Source of the DNA: an uncultured Flavobacteriaceae bacterium
Lineage (GTDB): Bacteria > Bacteroidota > Bacteroidia > Flavobacteriales > Flavobacteriaceae
NCBI GenBank assembly: GCA_947501625.1
Contig: CANMWN010000001.1
Location: forward strand, 445,319 to 509,318
Length of the DNA stretch: 64,000 nucleotides
Direction: 5' to 3'
A program made the position numbers and the translations under genes. The notes under the pieces were generated by a model. The model ran no database searches, was not told where the DNA came from, and saw only the letters and a list, made by a program, of their open reading frames with translations. Shown here in pieces: positions 46,410 to 55,261 of this stretch (the first letter of the stretch is position 1; each line of letters starts with the position of its first letter).

Positions 46410-48181
46410 ATCAAACTATTAATTGTACTAAAAATTGATTGTTTATCTAAACCAACCATTTTGTGAAGTTCATCAACTTTTCCATGCTCAATAAAGTTGT
46501 CTGGAACTCCTAATCTCTTTATACTATTAGAATAATTATTTTCTGAAGCAAATTCTAAAATTGCACTTCCAAATCCGCCAATAACTACTCCGTCTTCTAT
46601 CGTTATTAATTTATCATATTTCTTGAAAATTTTGTGTAACATATCCACATCAAGTGGTTTAACAAATCGCATATTAAAATGTCCGATTTCTGTTGCAATT
46701 TTTGGGTTCTCTTTTTCTATTTCAGTAATTACAGTTCCTATCGCCCCTATTGTTAATACTGCAATTGAATTACCGCTAGAGAGTTCTTTTCCTTTTCCAA
46801 TTTCAATTTTTTCAAAAGGCTTTTTCCAATCAACAATTTTTCCTCTTCCTCGAGGGTATCTTATCGCTATTGGTAAATCTAATCCAAGTTGTGCAGTAAA
46901 CATTATATTCCTAAGTTCAGTTTCATCAATTGGAGAAAATATAATCATATTTGGAATCAATCTTAAATAAGAAATATCAAAAACACCATGATGAGTCGAA
47001 CCATCCTCTCCAACTATTCCTGATCTATCCAAACAAAATATAACTGGTAATTTTTGAAGGGCAACATCATGAATTACCTGATCATAGGCTCGTTGTAAAA
47101 AGGTTGAATAAATATTGCAGTAGGGAATCATTCCTTCTGCTACCAATCCAGCGGCAAAAGTTACAGCATGTTGCTCTGCTATACCAACATCAAATGCTCT
47201 TTCTGGCATTTCTTCTAACATATAGTTAAGGGAACTTCCTGTTGGCATTGCTGGAGTAATTCCTACAATTTTAGTGTTTTTCTTTGCTAATTCAACTATT
47301 GAATATCCGAATACATCTTGAAACTTTGGAGGTAAATTTTTAGACGGTTTAGTAATAACATTTCCTGTGATTTTATCAAATTTTCCTGGAGCATGGTATT
47401 TAACTTGATTTTCTTCGGCTTGTTTTAAACCTTTCCCTTTTGTAGTAATCACATGTAAAAACTTTGGTCCTTTAATAGACTTCAAGCGTTTCAATTCTTT
47501 TAATAATGCTTCAATATTATGCCCATCAATTGGCCCAGAATAATTGAAGTTTAAAGCTTCAATAATATTATTTTTCCTTACAGATTTTCCTGCTTTAACA
47601 TTGGTAAAATATTCTTTTAATGCACCAACACTTGGGTCAATTCCCATAGCATTATCATTGAGTATAATCAATATATTAGCATCCGTTACACCTGCATGAT
47701 TTAATCCTTCAAAAGCCATTCCTGAAGCTATAGAAGCATCTCCGATTACAGCAATATGCTGCTTCTCAGTTTCTCCTTTAAGATTGGATGCCATAGCCAT
47801 TCCTAAAATTGCAGAAATAGAAGTTGAACTATGTCCAACACCAAAAGCATCATATTCACTTTCACTTCGTTTAGGAAATCCTGATACACCACCTAATTGT
47901 CTATTAGTGTGAAATATATCTTTTCTGCCTGTCAATATTTTATGTCCATAGGCTTGATGACCAACATCCCAAATCAATAAATCATTAGGAGTGTCGAAAA
48001 CATAATGTAATGCTATCGTCAACTCAACAACACCTAAACTAGCGCCTAAATGACCTTCTTTTACCGAAACGATATCAATAATAAACTTTCTTAAGTCTAC
48101 TGCAAGAGAAATTAATTCCTCTTTGTTCAACTTTTTTAAGTCAGAAGGTAAATTAATTGATTCTAAAATATTTTTTTTCAT
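46406..48181 (-). CDS. dxs: 1-deoxy-D-xylulose-5-phosphate synthase
   Basis: A 591-residue thiamine-diphosphate enzyme, first step of the MEP isoprenoid pathway (pyruvate plus glyceraldehyde-3-phosphate). Landmarks: WDVGHQAYGHKILTGR, the GDG-type ThDP motif (GDASIASGMAFEGLNHAG and NDNAMGID), GPIDGHNI, the second-domain DVGIAEQHAVTFAAG and DRSGIVGEDGSTHHG. Slightly shorter than the typical ~620 residues but complete. The start was set at 48181 (MKKNILES) rather than an upstream in-frame codon. A -7 box TAAGTTTG is at 48194-48201 (minus). Confidence 0.96.
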   Translation of the reverse strand: MKKNILESINLPSDLKKLNKEELISLAVDLRKFIIDIVSVKEGHLGASLGVVELTIALHYVFDTPNDLLIWDVGHQAYGHKILTGRKDIFHTNRQLGGVSGFPKRSESEYDAFGVGHSSTSISAILGMAMASNLKGETEKQHIAVIGDASIASGMAFEGLNHAGVTDANILIILNDNAMGIDPSVGALKEYFTNVKAGKSVRKNNIIEALNFNYSGPIDGHNIEALLKELKRLKSIKGPKFLHVITTKGKGLKQAEENQVKYHAPGKFDKITGNVITKPSKNLPPKFQDVFGYSIVELAKKNTKIVGITPAMPTGSSLNYMLEEMPERAFDVGIAEQHAVTFAAGLVAEGMIPYCNIYSTFLQRAYDQVIHDVALQKLPVIFCLDRSGIVGEDGSTHHGVFDISYLRLIPNMIIFSPIDETELRNIMFTAQLGLDLPIAIRYPRGRGKIVDWKKPFEKIEIGKGKELSSGNSIAVLTIGAIGTVITEIEKENPKIATEIGHFNMRFVKPLDVDMLHKIFKKYDKLITIEDGVVIGGFGSAILEFASENNYSNSIKRLGVPDNFIEHGKVDELHKMVGLDKQSIFSTINSLI

Positions 48182-48375
48182 AATTCTATAATACAAACTT
48201 ACTACTTTTTGAATGCAAAAAACAACCTATATAATTCTTTCATTGAAATAATAAAATTCCCCTTTACTAGGTATTGTAATAAATATCATTTTCTTTTTCA
48301 TTTGTTATAAAAATATTGGGAAATACCGAACACCCAAGAGAAACAAGAAAGTGGGTTTACTAAAATATCTTTATT

Positions 48376-49053
48376 ATGAAAAATCAATTTTTAAAATTCA
48401 TTATGGTTTTTACGTTAGTTTTCATTACTTATTCTTGTAGTGATGATGATGATGAAATTGTAATTCCAACTATAGAAAGTAATACTACAAGTGCAAACGT
48501 TGTAAAAACTTATACATCAATTGCAATATCAGGAAATGTTACTGACAATGGTGGAGAGACAATCTCTGCTAGAGGTGTGGCTTGGGCAACTACTCCAAAT
48601 CCAACAGTAAGTGATAACAAAACTGAAGAATTAAGTAACAATTTTACTAGCGAAATAACAGATTTATCTCCAAACACTCAATACTATTTTAGAGTTTATG
48701 CAACCAATAGTGCTGGAACAGTATATGGAACTGAACGTTCTTTTAGCACACTTTCATTAGCAGGAACAACTTGGGTTTATTCGATAAATGCTGTTACAAG
48801 TAGTGGAAATCCTACTGGTTGGATTGCAGAAATTACTTTTAATGCTGATGGCACATCATTTTATACTGAGCCAGACTCTCCAGGAGTTTTTGATTATAAT
48901 GGAACATGGGACCTTAACGGAAGCAATATCAGTGTTGTTGTAGACATAACAGGATCTTGGTTCCCAGTCTTTAACGGAACAATATCTGGAAATAATATGA
49001 GTGGAACATGGGAATTTAATGGTTCTCAAACTTGGACTGCTATCCCAAAATAA
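48376..49053 (+). CDS. Lipoprotein with fibronectin-type-III-like domain
   Basis: A 225-residue lipoprotein (lipobox YSC, Cys near 21, followed by an Asp run). Residues about 35-125 form an FN3-like beta-sandwich (ISARGVAWATTPNP, LSPNTQYYFRVYATNSAGTVYG). The C-terminal ~95 residues form a second beta-rich domain with W-containing strands (GTTWVYSINAV, GTWDLNGSNISV, GTWEFNGSQTWTAI), a lipocalin-like pattern often seen in Bacteroidota lipoproteins. Surface location is likely. Function unknown. A short AAGAAGT/ACTTCTT hairpin at 49067-49083 may terminate it. Confidence 0.72.
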   Translation: MKNQFLKFIMVFTLVFITYSCSDDDDEIVIPTIESNTTSANVVKTYTSIAISGNVTDNGGETISARGVAWATTPNPTVSDNKTEELSNNFTSEITDLSPNTQYYFRVYATNSAGTVYGTERSFSTLSLAGTTWVYSINAVTSSGNPTGWIAEITFNADGTSFYTEPDSPGVFDYNGTWDLNGSNISVVVDITGSWFPVFNGTISGNNMSGTWEFNGSQTWTAIPK

Positions 49054-49140
49054 GAAAATTGTTATGAAGAAGTTTTACTTCTTTTCTATGAAAACAAAGG
49101 ATAATTTTTGATAATTTTACCGTCAAAATTATCCTTTTTT

Positions 49141-49590
49141 ATGAATAACCCTTTTGATGATGTCTATTTTATGAAGCGTGCTTTACAAGAGGCTCAATTG
49201 GCGTTTGATAAAAATGAAGTGCCTATTGGTGCAGTAATAGTATGCAAAAATCAAATTATAGCTCGTGCTCATAATTTAACAGAAATGTTAAATGATGTGA
49301 CTGCTCATGCCGAAATGCAAGCATTTACTTCTGCAGCTGATTTTTTGGGTGGAAAATACTTAAAGGAATGCACATTATATGTTACTCTTGAACCTTGTCA
49401 AATGTGTGCTGGAGCAAGTTATTGGTCACAAATTGGAAAAATAGTTTTTGGTGCAAGAGATGAACAACGTGGTTTTATGAATATGAAAACTCAATTACAC
49501 CCTAAAACAAAAGTGATTTCTGGTGTTCTTGAAGAGGAATGTAGCAAGATATTAACGCAATTTTTTATTGAAAAAAGAAATCTGAACTAA
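49141..49590 (+). CDS. tadA: tRNA adenosine deaminase-like nucleoside deaminase
   Basis: A 149-residue zinc deaminase of the TadA type, which makes inosine at the wobble position of tRNA. Zinc and catalytic residues: HAEMQA (HAE) and EPCQMCAGA (PCxxC). The N-terminal FMKRALQEAQLAFDKNEVPIGAVIV is typical of TadA. ATG 49141 is preferred; an upstream TTG would add eleven unlike residues. The next gene starts immediately after the stop, indicating one transcript of two RNA-modifying enzymes. Confidence 0.9.
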   Translation: MNNPFDDVYFMKRALQEAQLAFDKNEVPIGAVIVCKNQIIARAHNLTEMLNDVTAHAEMQAFTSAADFLGGKYLKECTLYVTLEPCQMCAGASYWSQIGKIVFGARDEQRGFMNMKTQLHPKTKVISGVLEEECSKILTQFFIEKRNLN

Positions 49591-50121
49591 ATGCGAAAAC
49601 TAAAGAATAGTGAATTAAACAGAATTGATGTAGATGGGTTTAAAAATGTCGAAAAAATTCCTTTAATAGTCATTTTAGATAATATTAGAAGCTTGAATAA
49701 TGTTGGTTCGGTATTTAGAACAAGTGATGCGTTTGTAATTGAAAAAATTTACTTGTGTGGAATTACTGCGCAACCTCCACATAAAGAAATTCACAAAACA
49801 GCACTTGGTGCCACTGAATCTGTTGATTGGGAGTATGTTGAAGATACGTTTGAATTGGTTGAAAAATTGAAAAAAGAGAATGTAAAAATTGCTTCAATTG
49901 AACAAGCGGATAATAGTACTAAACTGCAAGATTTTGCTATTGAGCAAAATCAAAAATACGCCGTAGTTTTTGGCAACGAAGTGAAAGGTGTACAACAAAA
50001 AGTCGTTTCAACATCAGACTATTGTATAGAAATTCCGCAATTTGGAACTAAACATTCTTTAAACATTTCGGTAAGTGTTGGTGTGGTACTTTGGGATATT
50101 TTTAAGAAGATGAGGTTTTAA
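49591..50121 (+). CDS. SpoU/TrmH family RNA 2'-O-methyltransferase
   Basis: A 176-residue SPOUT-fold methyltransferase using SAM. The three trefoil-knot motifs are visible: NIRSLNNVGSVFRTSDAF, VVFGNEVKGV and IPQFGTKHSLNISVSVGVVLW. There is no N-terminal substrate-binding domain, so it is of the minimal type; the RNA target (tRNA or rRNA) cannot be told. Its ATG abuts the tadA stop. Confidence 0.9.
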   Translation: MRKLKNSELNRIDVDGFKNVEKIPLIVILDNIRSLNNVGSVFRTSDAFVIEKIYLCGITAQPPHKEIHKTALGATESVDWEYVEDTFELVEKLKKENVKIASIEQADNSTKLQDFAIEQNQKYAVVFGNEVKGVQQKVVSTSDYCIEIPQFGTKHSLNISVSVGVVLWDIFKKMRF

Positions 50122-50226
50122 AAATTACAAGTCTCGACTTTCTAAATTTTTATAACTAACTTTACTTATCAGACGAGTTAATTTATTCATTAACTAAATT
50201 TACAAAAAGACACAAAACATTGAATA

Positions 50227-50775
50227 ATGAACAACCAAAAGATAACATTCAAGTATTTTATTACAATCTTAGTCGGAGTTTTATTCACTTGGATAATTCA
50301 TGAGTTTTCACATTGGTTGACTGCTAAATTATTGGGCTATGAATCAATAATGACTCTAAATGGAACTTTCTATAATGGTGACAAAGTTCTAACAGATACC
50401 CATGATATTTTAGTTTCCGCTTCAGGGCCTGTAGTTACAGTTTTACAAGGACTCATTATTTTTCTTTTGTTAAAATATCGAGGTTGGAATAAATATTTAT
50501 ACCCTTTATTATTTATTGCATTTTATATGAGGTTTTTAGCAGGATTAATAAATTTCATCAATTTAAATGATGAAGGAAGAATAAGTGAGTTTTTTGGAAT
50601 AGGGACTTATACTTTGTCTATAATTATTAGTAGTTTTTTATTTTATATTGTCTTTCTAATCTCTAAAAAATATAATCTAAAATGGAAATTTCAACTATTA
50701 ACAACTTTATTTATAATGCTTACAAGTTCAATCTTAATTCTTTCAGATATGTATTTTGGAATTAGATTACTCTAA
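50227..50775 (+). CDS. M50-like membrane zinc metallopeptidase homologue
   Basis: A 182-residue integral membrane protein with about five helices. The first helix carries HEFSHW (HExxH zinc motif, about residues 21-25). A second conserved-looking segment, SASGPVVTVLQG, corresponds to the region where site-2-protease relatives have a glycine-proline motif. No PDZ domain. It overlaps the convergent mgtE stop by 4 nt. A usual NPDG-type Asp ligand is not evident (DEGRISEF may be relevant), so activity is uncertain. Confidence 0.6.
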   Translation: MNNQKITFKYFITILVGVLFTWIIHEFSHWLTAKLLGYESIMTLNGTFYNGDKVLTDTHDILVSASGPVVTVLQGLIIFLLLKYRGWNKYLYPLLFIAFYMRFLAGLINFINLNDEGRISEFFGIGTYTLSIIISSFLFYIVFLISKKYNLKWKFQLLTTLFIMLTSSILILSDMYFGIRLL

Positions 50776-52121
50776 AACCCAAGAATCATTTTCGCAATAA
50801 AAAAGAATAAGAAAATTCCAAAAATATCATTGCTTGTTGTAATAAAAGGTCCAGTAGCAATTGCTGGGTCAATTCCTCTTTTATCTAATATTATTGGAAC
50901 AAATGTTCCAATCAATGCAGCAACTATAATCACACACAGCATTGAAAGGGCAATCGTCAAACTAAAATTGAAAGAAAGAGACATTAATGGAGCAACAAGA
51001 ATAATGATAATTCCTAATACCAAACCATTAATGAGGCTGAGCCCTACTTCTTTCATCAGTCTATTAAACAAACTACCTTTTACATTATCATTTGCCAAAC
51101 CTTGAACTATAATAGCACTCGATTGAACACCTACATTTCCAGCCATAGCGGCAATCAATGGTGTGAAGAAAAATAATTGTTTGTATTTTGCTAAGGCTTC
51201 TTCAAAACCTTCCATGATAAACACTGAACCCAAACCTCCAAAGAGTCCTAAAATAAGCCAAGGAAGTCGTGCTTTAGTTAATTCCAAAATACTATCATCA
51301 GCCTCTACATCTTGCGAAATACCTGCAGCCAATTGGTAATCTTTTTCAGCCTCATCTTTTATAACATCTACAATATCATCAATAGTAATTCTTCCTAATA
51401 AAACCATTTCATCATCAACAACTGGAATGGCTTCTAAGTCATACTTTTGCATGACTTTAGCAACTTCTTCAACATTTTCATTCACATTTACCGAATCTAC
51501 CTTAGGTCTTACTATTTTAGAAATATTACCTCTTGCAGGAGCCATTAAAAGGTCTTTTAACGAGAGTCTTCCTATTAATTGTTCCTCATCATTAATTACA
51601 TATATCGAATGAACTCTAGTAACTTCTTCTGCCTGAATACGCATTTCCTTTACACATCTAGGAACTGTCCAATTTTCATTGACTTTCACTAACTCCTTTG
51701 CCATGATACTACCTGCAGAATCATCTTCGTAGGTCAATAATTCTTGAATATCAGCCTTGTGTTCCTCATCTTCTATTTGAGAAATTACTCGCTCTTGACG
51801 CTCTTCAGGAAGTTCGGCAATAATGTCTGCAGCGTCATCAGAATCTAATTCTTCAATTTCTTCAGCAATTTCTTTGGCTGATAAATTTTCAAGGACTTTC
51901 TCACGAATATCCTCATCAATTTCCATTAAAATGTCAGAGGTCTTCTCACTATCCAGTAACTTAATGATATAAGTAGCCTCATCAAGATTTAGTTCATCCA
52001 ATATCTCAGCAATATCAGCATGATGCTCATTGGCGAGCATTTCTTGAATAGCAGTATCGTTCTGATTTTCAATCAGAAGTTCAATATCTTGAATAAATTC
52101 TTTGCTAATTTCTAATGCCAT
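50772..52121 (-). CDS. mgtE: Magnesium transporter MgtE
   Basis: A 449-residue Mg2+ channel/transporter. An acidic N-domain of helical repeats (about 20-130, [27 protein letters not shown]) precedes two CBS domains (about 135-255), both cytosolic magnesium sensors. Five transmembrane helices follow (about 280-449; signature [19 protein letters not shown]). Its start overlaps the end of rsmA by 17 nt, so the two are co-translated. Confidence 0.95.
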   Translation of the reverse strand: MALEISKEFIQDIELLIENQNDTAIQEMLANEHHADIAEILDELNLDEATYIIKLLDSEKTSDILMEIDEDIREKVLENLSAKEIAEEIEELDSDDAADIIAELPEERQERVISQIEDEEHKADIQELLTYEDDSAGSIMAKELVKVNENWTVPRCVKEMRIQAEEVTRVHSIYVINDEEQLIGRLSLKDLLMAPARGNISKIVRPKVDSVNVNENVEEVAKVMQKYDLEAIPVVDDEMVLLGRITIDDIVDVIKDEAEKDYQLAAGISQDVEADDSILELTKARLPWLILGLFGGLGSVFIMEGFEEALAKYKQLFFFTPLIAAMAGNVGVQSSAIIVQGLANDNVKGSLFNRLMKEVGLSLINGLVLGIIIILVAPLMSLSFNFSLTIALSMLCVIIVAALIGTFVPIILDKRGIDPAIATGPFITTSNDIFGIFLFFFIAKMILGF

Positions 52122-52893
52122 CTTCCGCTATTTTTGCCGTCAATTCAATAAATTCATTGACTGATAATTGTTCTGGACGCATGGCAAATATAGGTTGTTC
52201 TTTTAAAGTATCCGAAAGTTTAAAAGATTTTAAACTTCCTCGTAGCATTTTTCTTCGTTGATTAAAGGCTGTTTTTACCACTCTGAAAAATAATTTTTCA
52301 TCAACTGGTAGTGTGTAATTTTCTTTTCTGATGAGCCTTACAACACCAGAATCCACTTTTGGTGGTGGATTAAACACGGTCGGCGGAACTGTAAAAAGGT
52401 ATTCGGCATCATAAAACGCTTGAGTAAGCACTGATAATATTCCGTAAGTTTTTGAACCTTCTTTTTCAGCAATTCTTTGTGCAACTTCTTTTTGAAACAT
52501 TCCAGAAAATTCTGGAATTTGATCTCGATTTTCAATAGCCTTAAAAACTATTTGGCTAGAAATATTATAAGGAAAGTTTCCAATAATTGCCAAAGGTTTG
52601 TCTTGAAAATAATCTTTGAGATTAATTTTTAAAAAATCTCCTTCGATAATGTTGAAATCAAGTTTTTGAACTTCAATAGCCGTTTTAAGATAAGCAACCG
52701 ATTCTCTATCAATTTCTATAACGTGAGTTTTAATATCTTTTTTTAGCAAGTATTTAGTCAGCACTCCCATTCCAGGACCTATTTCCAATACATTTTCATA
52801 TCCTTGAAGCGTCAAAGAATCAGCAATGTCTTTGGCTATTTGCTCATCTTTTAAAAAATGTTGTCCGAGATGTTTTTTTGCTTTTACACTCAT
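52105..52893 (-). CDS. rsmA: 16S rRNA dimethyladenosine transferase
   Basis: A 262-residue KsgA/Dim1 methyltransferase that dimethylates two adjacent adenosines near the 3' end of 16S rRNA. Motifs: [13 protein letters not shown] at the N-terminus, the SAM loop [10 protein letters not shown], the acidic VIEIDRE and the catalytic NFPYNIS. A C-terminal helical domain includes [13 protein letters not shown]. It is immediately preceded by DUF4286 (no gap) and overlaps mgtE. Confidence 0.96.
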   Translation of the reverse strand: MSVKAKKHLGQHFLKDEQIAKDIADSLTLQGYENVLEIGPGMGVLTKYLLKKDIKTHVIEIDRESVAYLKTAIEVQKLDFNIIEGDFLKINLKDYFQDKPLAIIGNFPYNISSQIVFKAIENRDQIPEFSGMFQKEVAQRIAEKEGSKTYGILSVLTQAFYDAEYLFTVPPTVFNPPPKVDSGVVRLIRKENYTLPVDEKLFFRVVKTAFNQRRKMLRGSLKSFKLSDTLKEQPIFAMRPEQLSVNEFIELTAKIAEDGIRN

Positions 52894-53199
52894 CTAATAA
52901 TCTTTAATCACTTCTAATTCGGTTCTAAAAGCAACAAATTTTCCTTTAAAAATCTCGCCGTCTTTTCTCAGCGCATCTGCATCATATTTATAATAATTGT
53001 CCAAGTCTTGACGGGTTTTTGCAGTATATTGAACTGAATAAGTAATCCCTCCCATTTCTTCCTCTACCAAAACTCTGGTGAATTTAGCACTCACAAACCT
53101 CTTTGTGGCAAGTACATCTTTGATATGTTTATCTATCCATTTAATCCATGGTTCTTGGATACTTTCATCTATATTTATCGTTACGTTGTATATGTACAT
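52894..53199 (-). CDS. DUF4286 family protein
   Basis: A 101-residue soluble protein with an alpha/beta ferredoxin-like pattern: YIYNVTINIDESI, WIKWIDKHIKDVLAT, GGITYSVQYTAKT and FVAFRTELEVI. The family is common in Bacteroidota directly before rsmA, as here (stop adjacent to the rsmA start). Function unknown; the small barrel-like dimer pattern is typical of sensing or scaffold proteins. Confidence 0.82.
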   Translation of the reverse strand: MYIYNVTINIDESIQEPWIKWIDKHIKDVLATKRFVSAKFTRVLVEEEMGGITYSVQYTAKTRQDLDNYYKYDADALRKDGEIFKGKFVAFRTELEVIKDY

Positions 53200-53207
53200 T
53201 TTTACAT

Positions 53208-54980
53208 TTAATTTATTAAATCTCCTCTCAATTTTCTATACTTTTTTCGTGCATCCACTAAGTGAATACTTGAAGGAAAATCAAAAATAATCTTTTGATA
53301 ATATTCTTTTGCTTTTTCTATATTGTTTTGTTTGTGGTGAAGCTCTGCTAATCTATAATATGCATCATCAACTAAAATATCTTCGGCATTTAATGCTGTA
53401 ATTTTAAGATAATTATTTTCTGCATTTTCATATTCTTCTAGTCGTTCATAAATTGATGCTTGTTTCATTAATGCTTCATCTTCAATAGCATGTCCTTTAT
53501 GATTTTCAAGGATTTCATTTAATATTACAATTGTTTCTTTATTCTTGTTTTGATAAGTTAATAAATCTGCTTTGGCATATAATTTTAAGGCAGTTTTTAA
53601 AGAATCTTGAACGCTATTATCTGCAATTACTAAACTTAAATCTAACGCATCATTCGCAATCAATTGAGAAGTGGAACCTTTCAAAACTTTTAATTGTGTT
53701 TCTGCCCAATCAAAATCTCCTTTAAAATAACTTGTTTGCGCAACTTTGTATCGTGCTTGTTGAGCTAATACATGATTCTTTAATGAAGTTTGTACTTGAG
53801 AAAAGTTAATTAATGCTTCATTAAACTTGTTATTAAAAACTAGTACATCTCCCAATTTTAACTTTATCATTCCTTTTTGAAATTTATTTACTGGAAGTTT
53901 TAAAGTGTTTTTTAAACTTGATATTGCTTCTGATGGATTATTTTTATTGAAGGTCAAAAAATCGGCATACAAAACTTGAATTTCAACAGTATTAATTGAT
54001 TTCCCATAAACTGAAAATAATTCATCAAACTTTTTTTCGATAGCCGAATTATCAACTGATGATTTCATGTCAATCTCTAATAAATATCTTTGTGCATATA
54101 ATTTTTCAATTTCATATACACTCTTATCAACTATATAATTAAAGATTTTCTTAGCAGTATTAAAATCATTATTTCCAAATGCTATTTCGCCTATTTCTTC
54201 AATTTTTTCAAGTGTTTCTTGAGTTCTATTATATAATGCTCGCTCTTGAATAAATGCCTTAAAATAATCTTTTTGTTGCATAAATAACCAACTAAGTATT
54301 TGATTCCAAGCATCTTTAGGGTTCGTTTGATTTCTTTTTAAAACAAGGTTTTTAAATAATTTATTATTCGAATCTTCAGAATCATCGGTTATATACTTTC
54401 CAGCAAATCTTACGACAGTTTTTACATACTTTTCATCAACATCAATTGCGTTTAAAAAAGTATCAAACATATTATGCATATCTCCCTTTTCTCCATAAAT
54501 AGAAGCAATTTGAAATGTAAAATTTGATTCAGGATTTAATTCCGTTGCCTTCTTATAGGCTTGTAAAGCAAAATCTAATAAATGATTTTCATGAAAGGTT
54601 TTAGCAATAGTATATGCCGAATATTTGTTTTTTTCTAATTGATCTATTGCTTTTTGATAATAGCTATTTGCTTTTTTAGTTTCATGTTGTAACTGATAAT
54701 TATATCCCAATTCTACCAAATATTGTAATTGTGATGGTTGATTTTCCAATTGTTTTTCAATTAAATCTTCAGCAATTTGAAACTCTTCAAGTTGTTGCTT
54801 ACAATCTATCAGCCTTAAAAGGTAGTATGAATTATATGGATTTTTTTCAAAAAGGTTCTTATAGATATTTGCAGATTTTTCATACTCACCTTTTCTAAAA
54901 TATTCATAGGCTATTTGTTGGTCTTGAGCCAACAAAACAAAGGAATAGAGCGTAAAAACAAAAGCAAAAATGGTACGCAT
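53208..54980 (-). CDS. Exported TPR-repeat protein
   Basis: A 590-residue protein with a signal peptide (MRTIFAFVFTLYSFVLLAQ) and tetratricopeptide repeats from end to end (YEYFRKGEYEKSANIYKNLFEKNPYN at the start and AEDILVDDAYYRLAELHHKQNNIEKAKEYYQKIIFDFP at the end). It resembles BamD/YbgF-type periplasmic scaffolds but is longer. A -7 box TATCTTTG lies at 55000-55007 (minus). It heads the operon with DUF4286, rsmA and mgtE (8 nt to DUF4286). Partners unknown. Confidence 0.85.
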   Translation of the reverse strand: MRTIFAFVFTLYSFVLLAQDQQIAYEYFRKGEYEKSANIYKNLFEKNPYNSYYLLRLIDCKQQLEEFQIAEDLIEKQLENQPSQLQYLVELGYNYQLQHETKKANSYYQKAIDQLEKNKYSAYTIAKTFHENHLLDFALQAYKKATELNPESNFTFQIASIYGEKGDMHNMFDTFLNAIDVDEKYVKTVVRFAGKYITDDSEDSNNKLFKNLVLKRNQTNPKDAWNQILSWLFMQQKDYFKAFIQERALYNRTQETLEKIEEIGEIAFGNNDFNTAKKIFNYIVDKSVYEIEKLYAQRYLLEIDMKSSVDNSAIEKKFDELFSVYGKSINTVEIQVLYADFLTFNKNNPSEAISSLKNTLKLPVNKFQKGMIKLKLGDVLVFNNKFNEALINFSQVQTSLKNHVLAQQARYKVAQTSYFKGDFDWAETQLKVLKGSTSQLIANDALDLSLVIADNSVQDSLKTALKLYAKADLLTYQNKNKETIVILNEILENHKGHAIEDEALMKQASIYERLEEYENAENNYLKITALNAEDILVDDAYYRLAELHHKQNNIEKAKEYYQKIIFDFPSSIHLVDARKKYRKLRGDLIN

Positions 54981-55068
54981 AAATGAGTATATATATTTTC
55001 AAAGATAACTAACAAACTGTTAAAATTTTTATAAAATCAATATAAATTCGAGGTTGCTTTGTAACGTT

Positions 55069-55085
55069 TTGGCACGAAACTTGTC
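55069..55085 (+). promoter_or_regulatory. Sigma-54-type promoter (-24/-12)
   Basis: TTGGCACG at 55069-55076, a 4-nt spacer AAAC, and TTGT at 55081-55084 match the RpoN consensus YTGGCACG-N4-TTGC except for one base at the -12 element. It lies 34 nt upstream of the 47-codon gene, a sensible leader length. It is the only match I noticed in the window; no enhancer-binding protein gene is nearby. Confidence 0.65.
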
Positions 55086-55117
55086 TATAGGATATACATA
55101 AACTAAAACAAATTATC

Positions 55118-55261
55118 ATGAAAGAATTAATCAAACAATACGAAAACGCAAAAAATAGCGCAAAGACATATATGAAAAATGGTCAAATCAATGCATATTT
55201 TGATGCACTAATTGAAATGAATAAGTACAAAAGAATGATGGTTGCAGTTGTTGCTAACTAA
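55118..55261 (+). CDS. 47-residue small protein behind a sigma-54-type promoter
   Basis: ATG 55118 to TAA 55261, overlapping the convergent serS stop by 8 nt. The peptide is highly helical and basic: it begins MKELIKQYENAKNSAKTYMK, continues with INAYFDALIEMNKYKRM and ends in a short hydrophobic tail (MVAVVAN). No signal peptide and no cysteine. The amphipathic pattern suggests a small regulator, an adaptor or a peptide that contacts the membrane or RNA polymerase. I do not recognise the family. The promoter match and the balanced codon use argue that it is a real gene. Confidence 0.6.
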   Translation: MKELIKQYENAKNSAKTYMKNGQINAYFDALIEMNKYKRMMVAVVAN

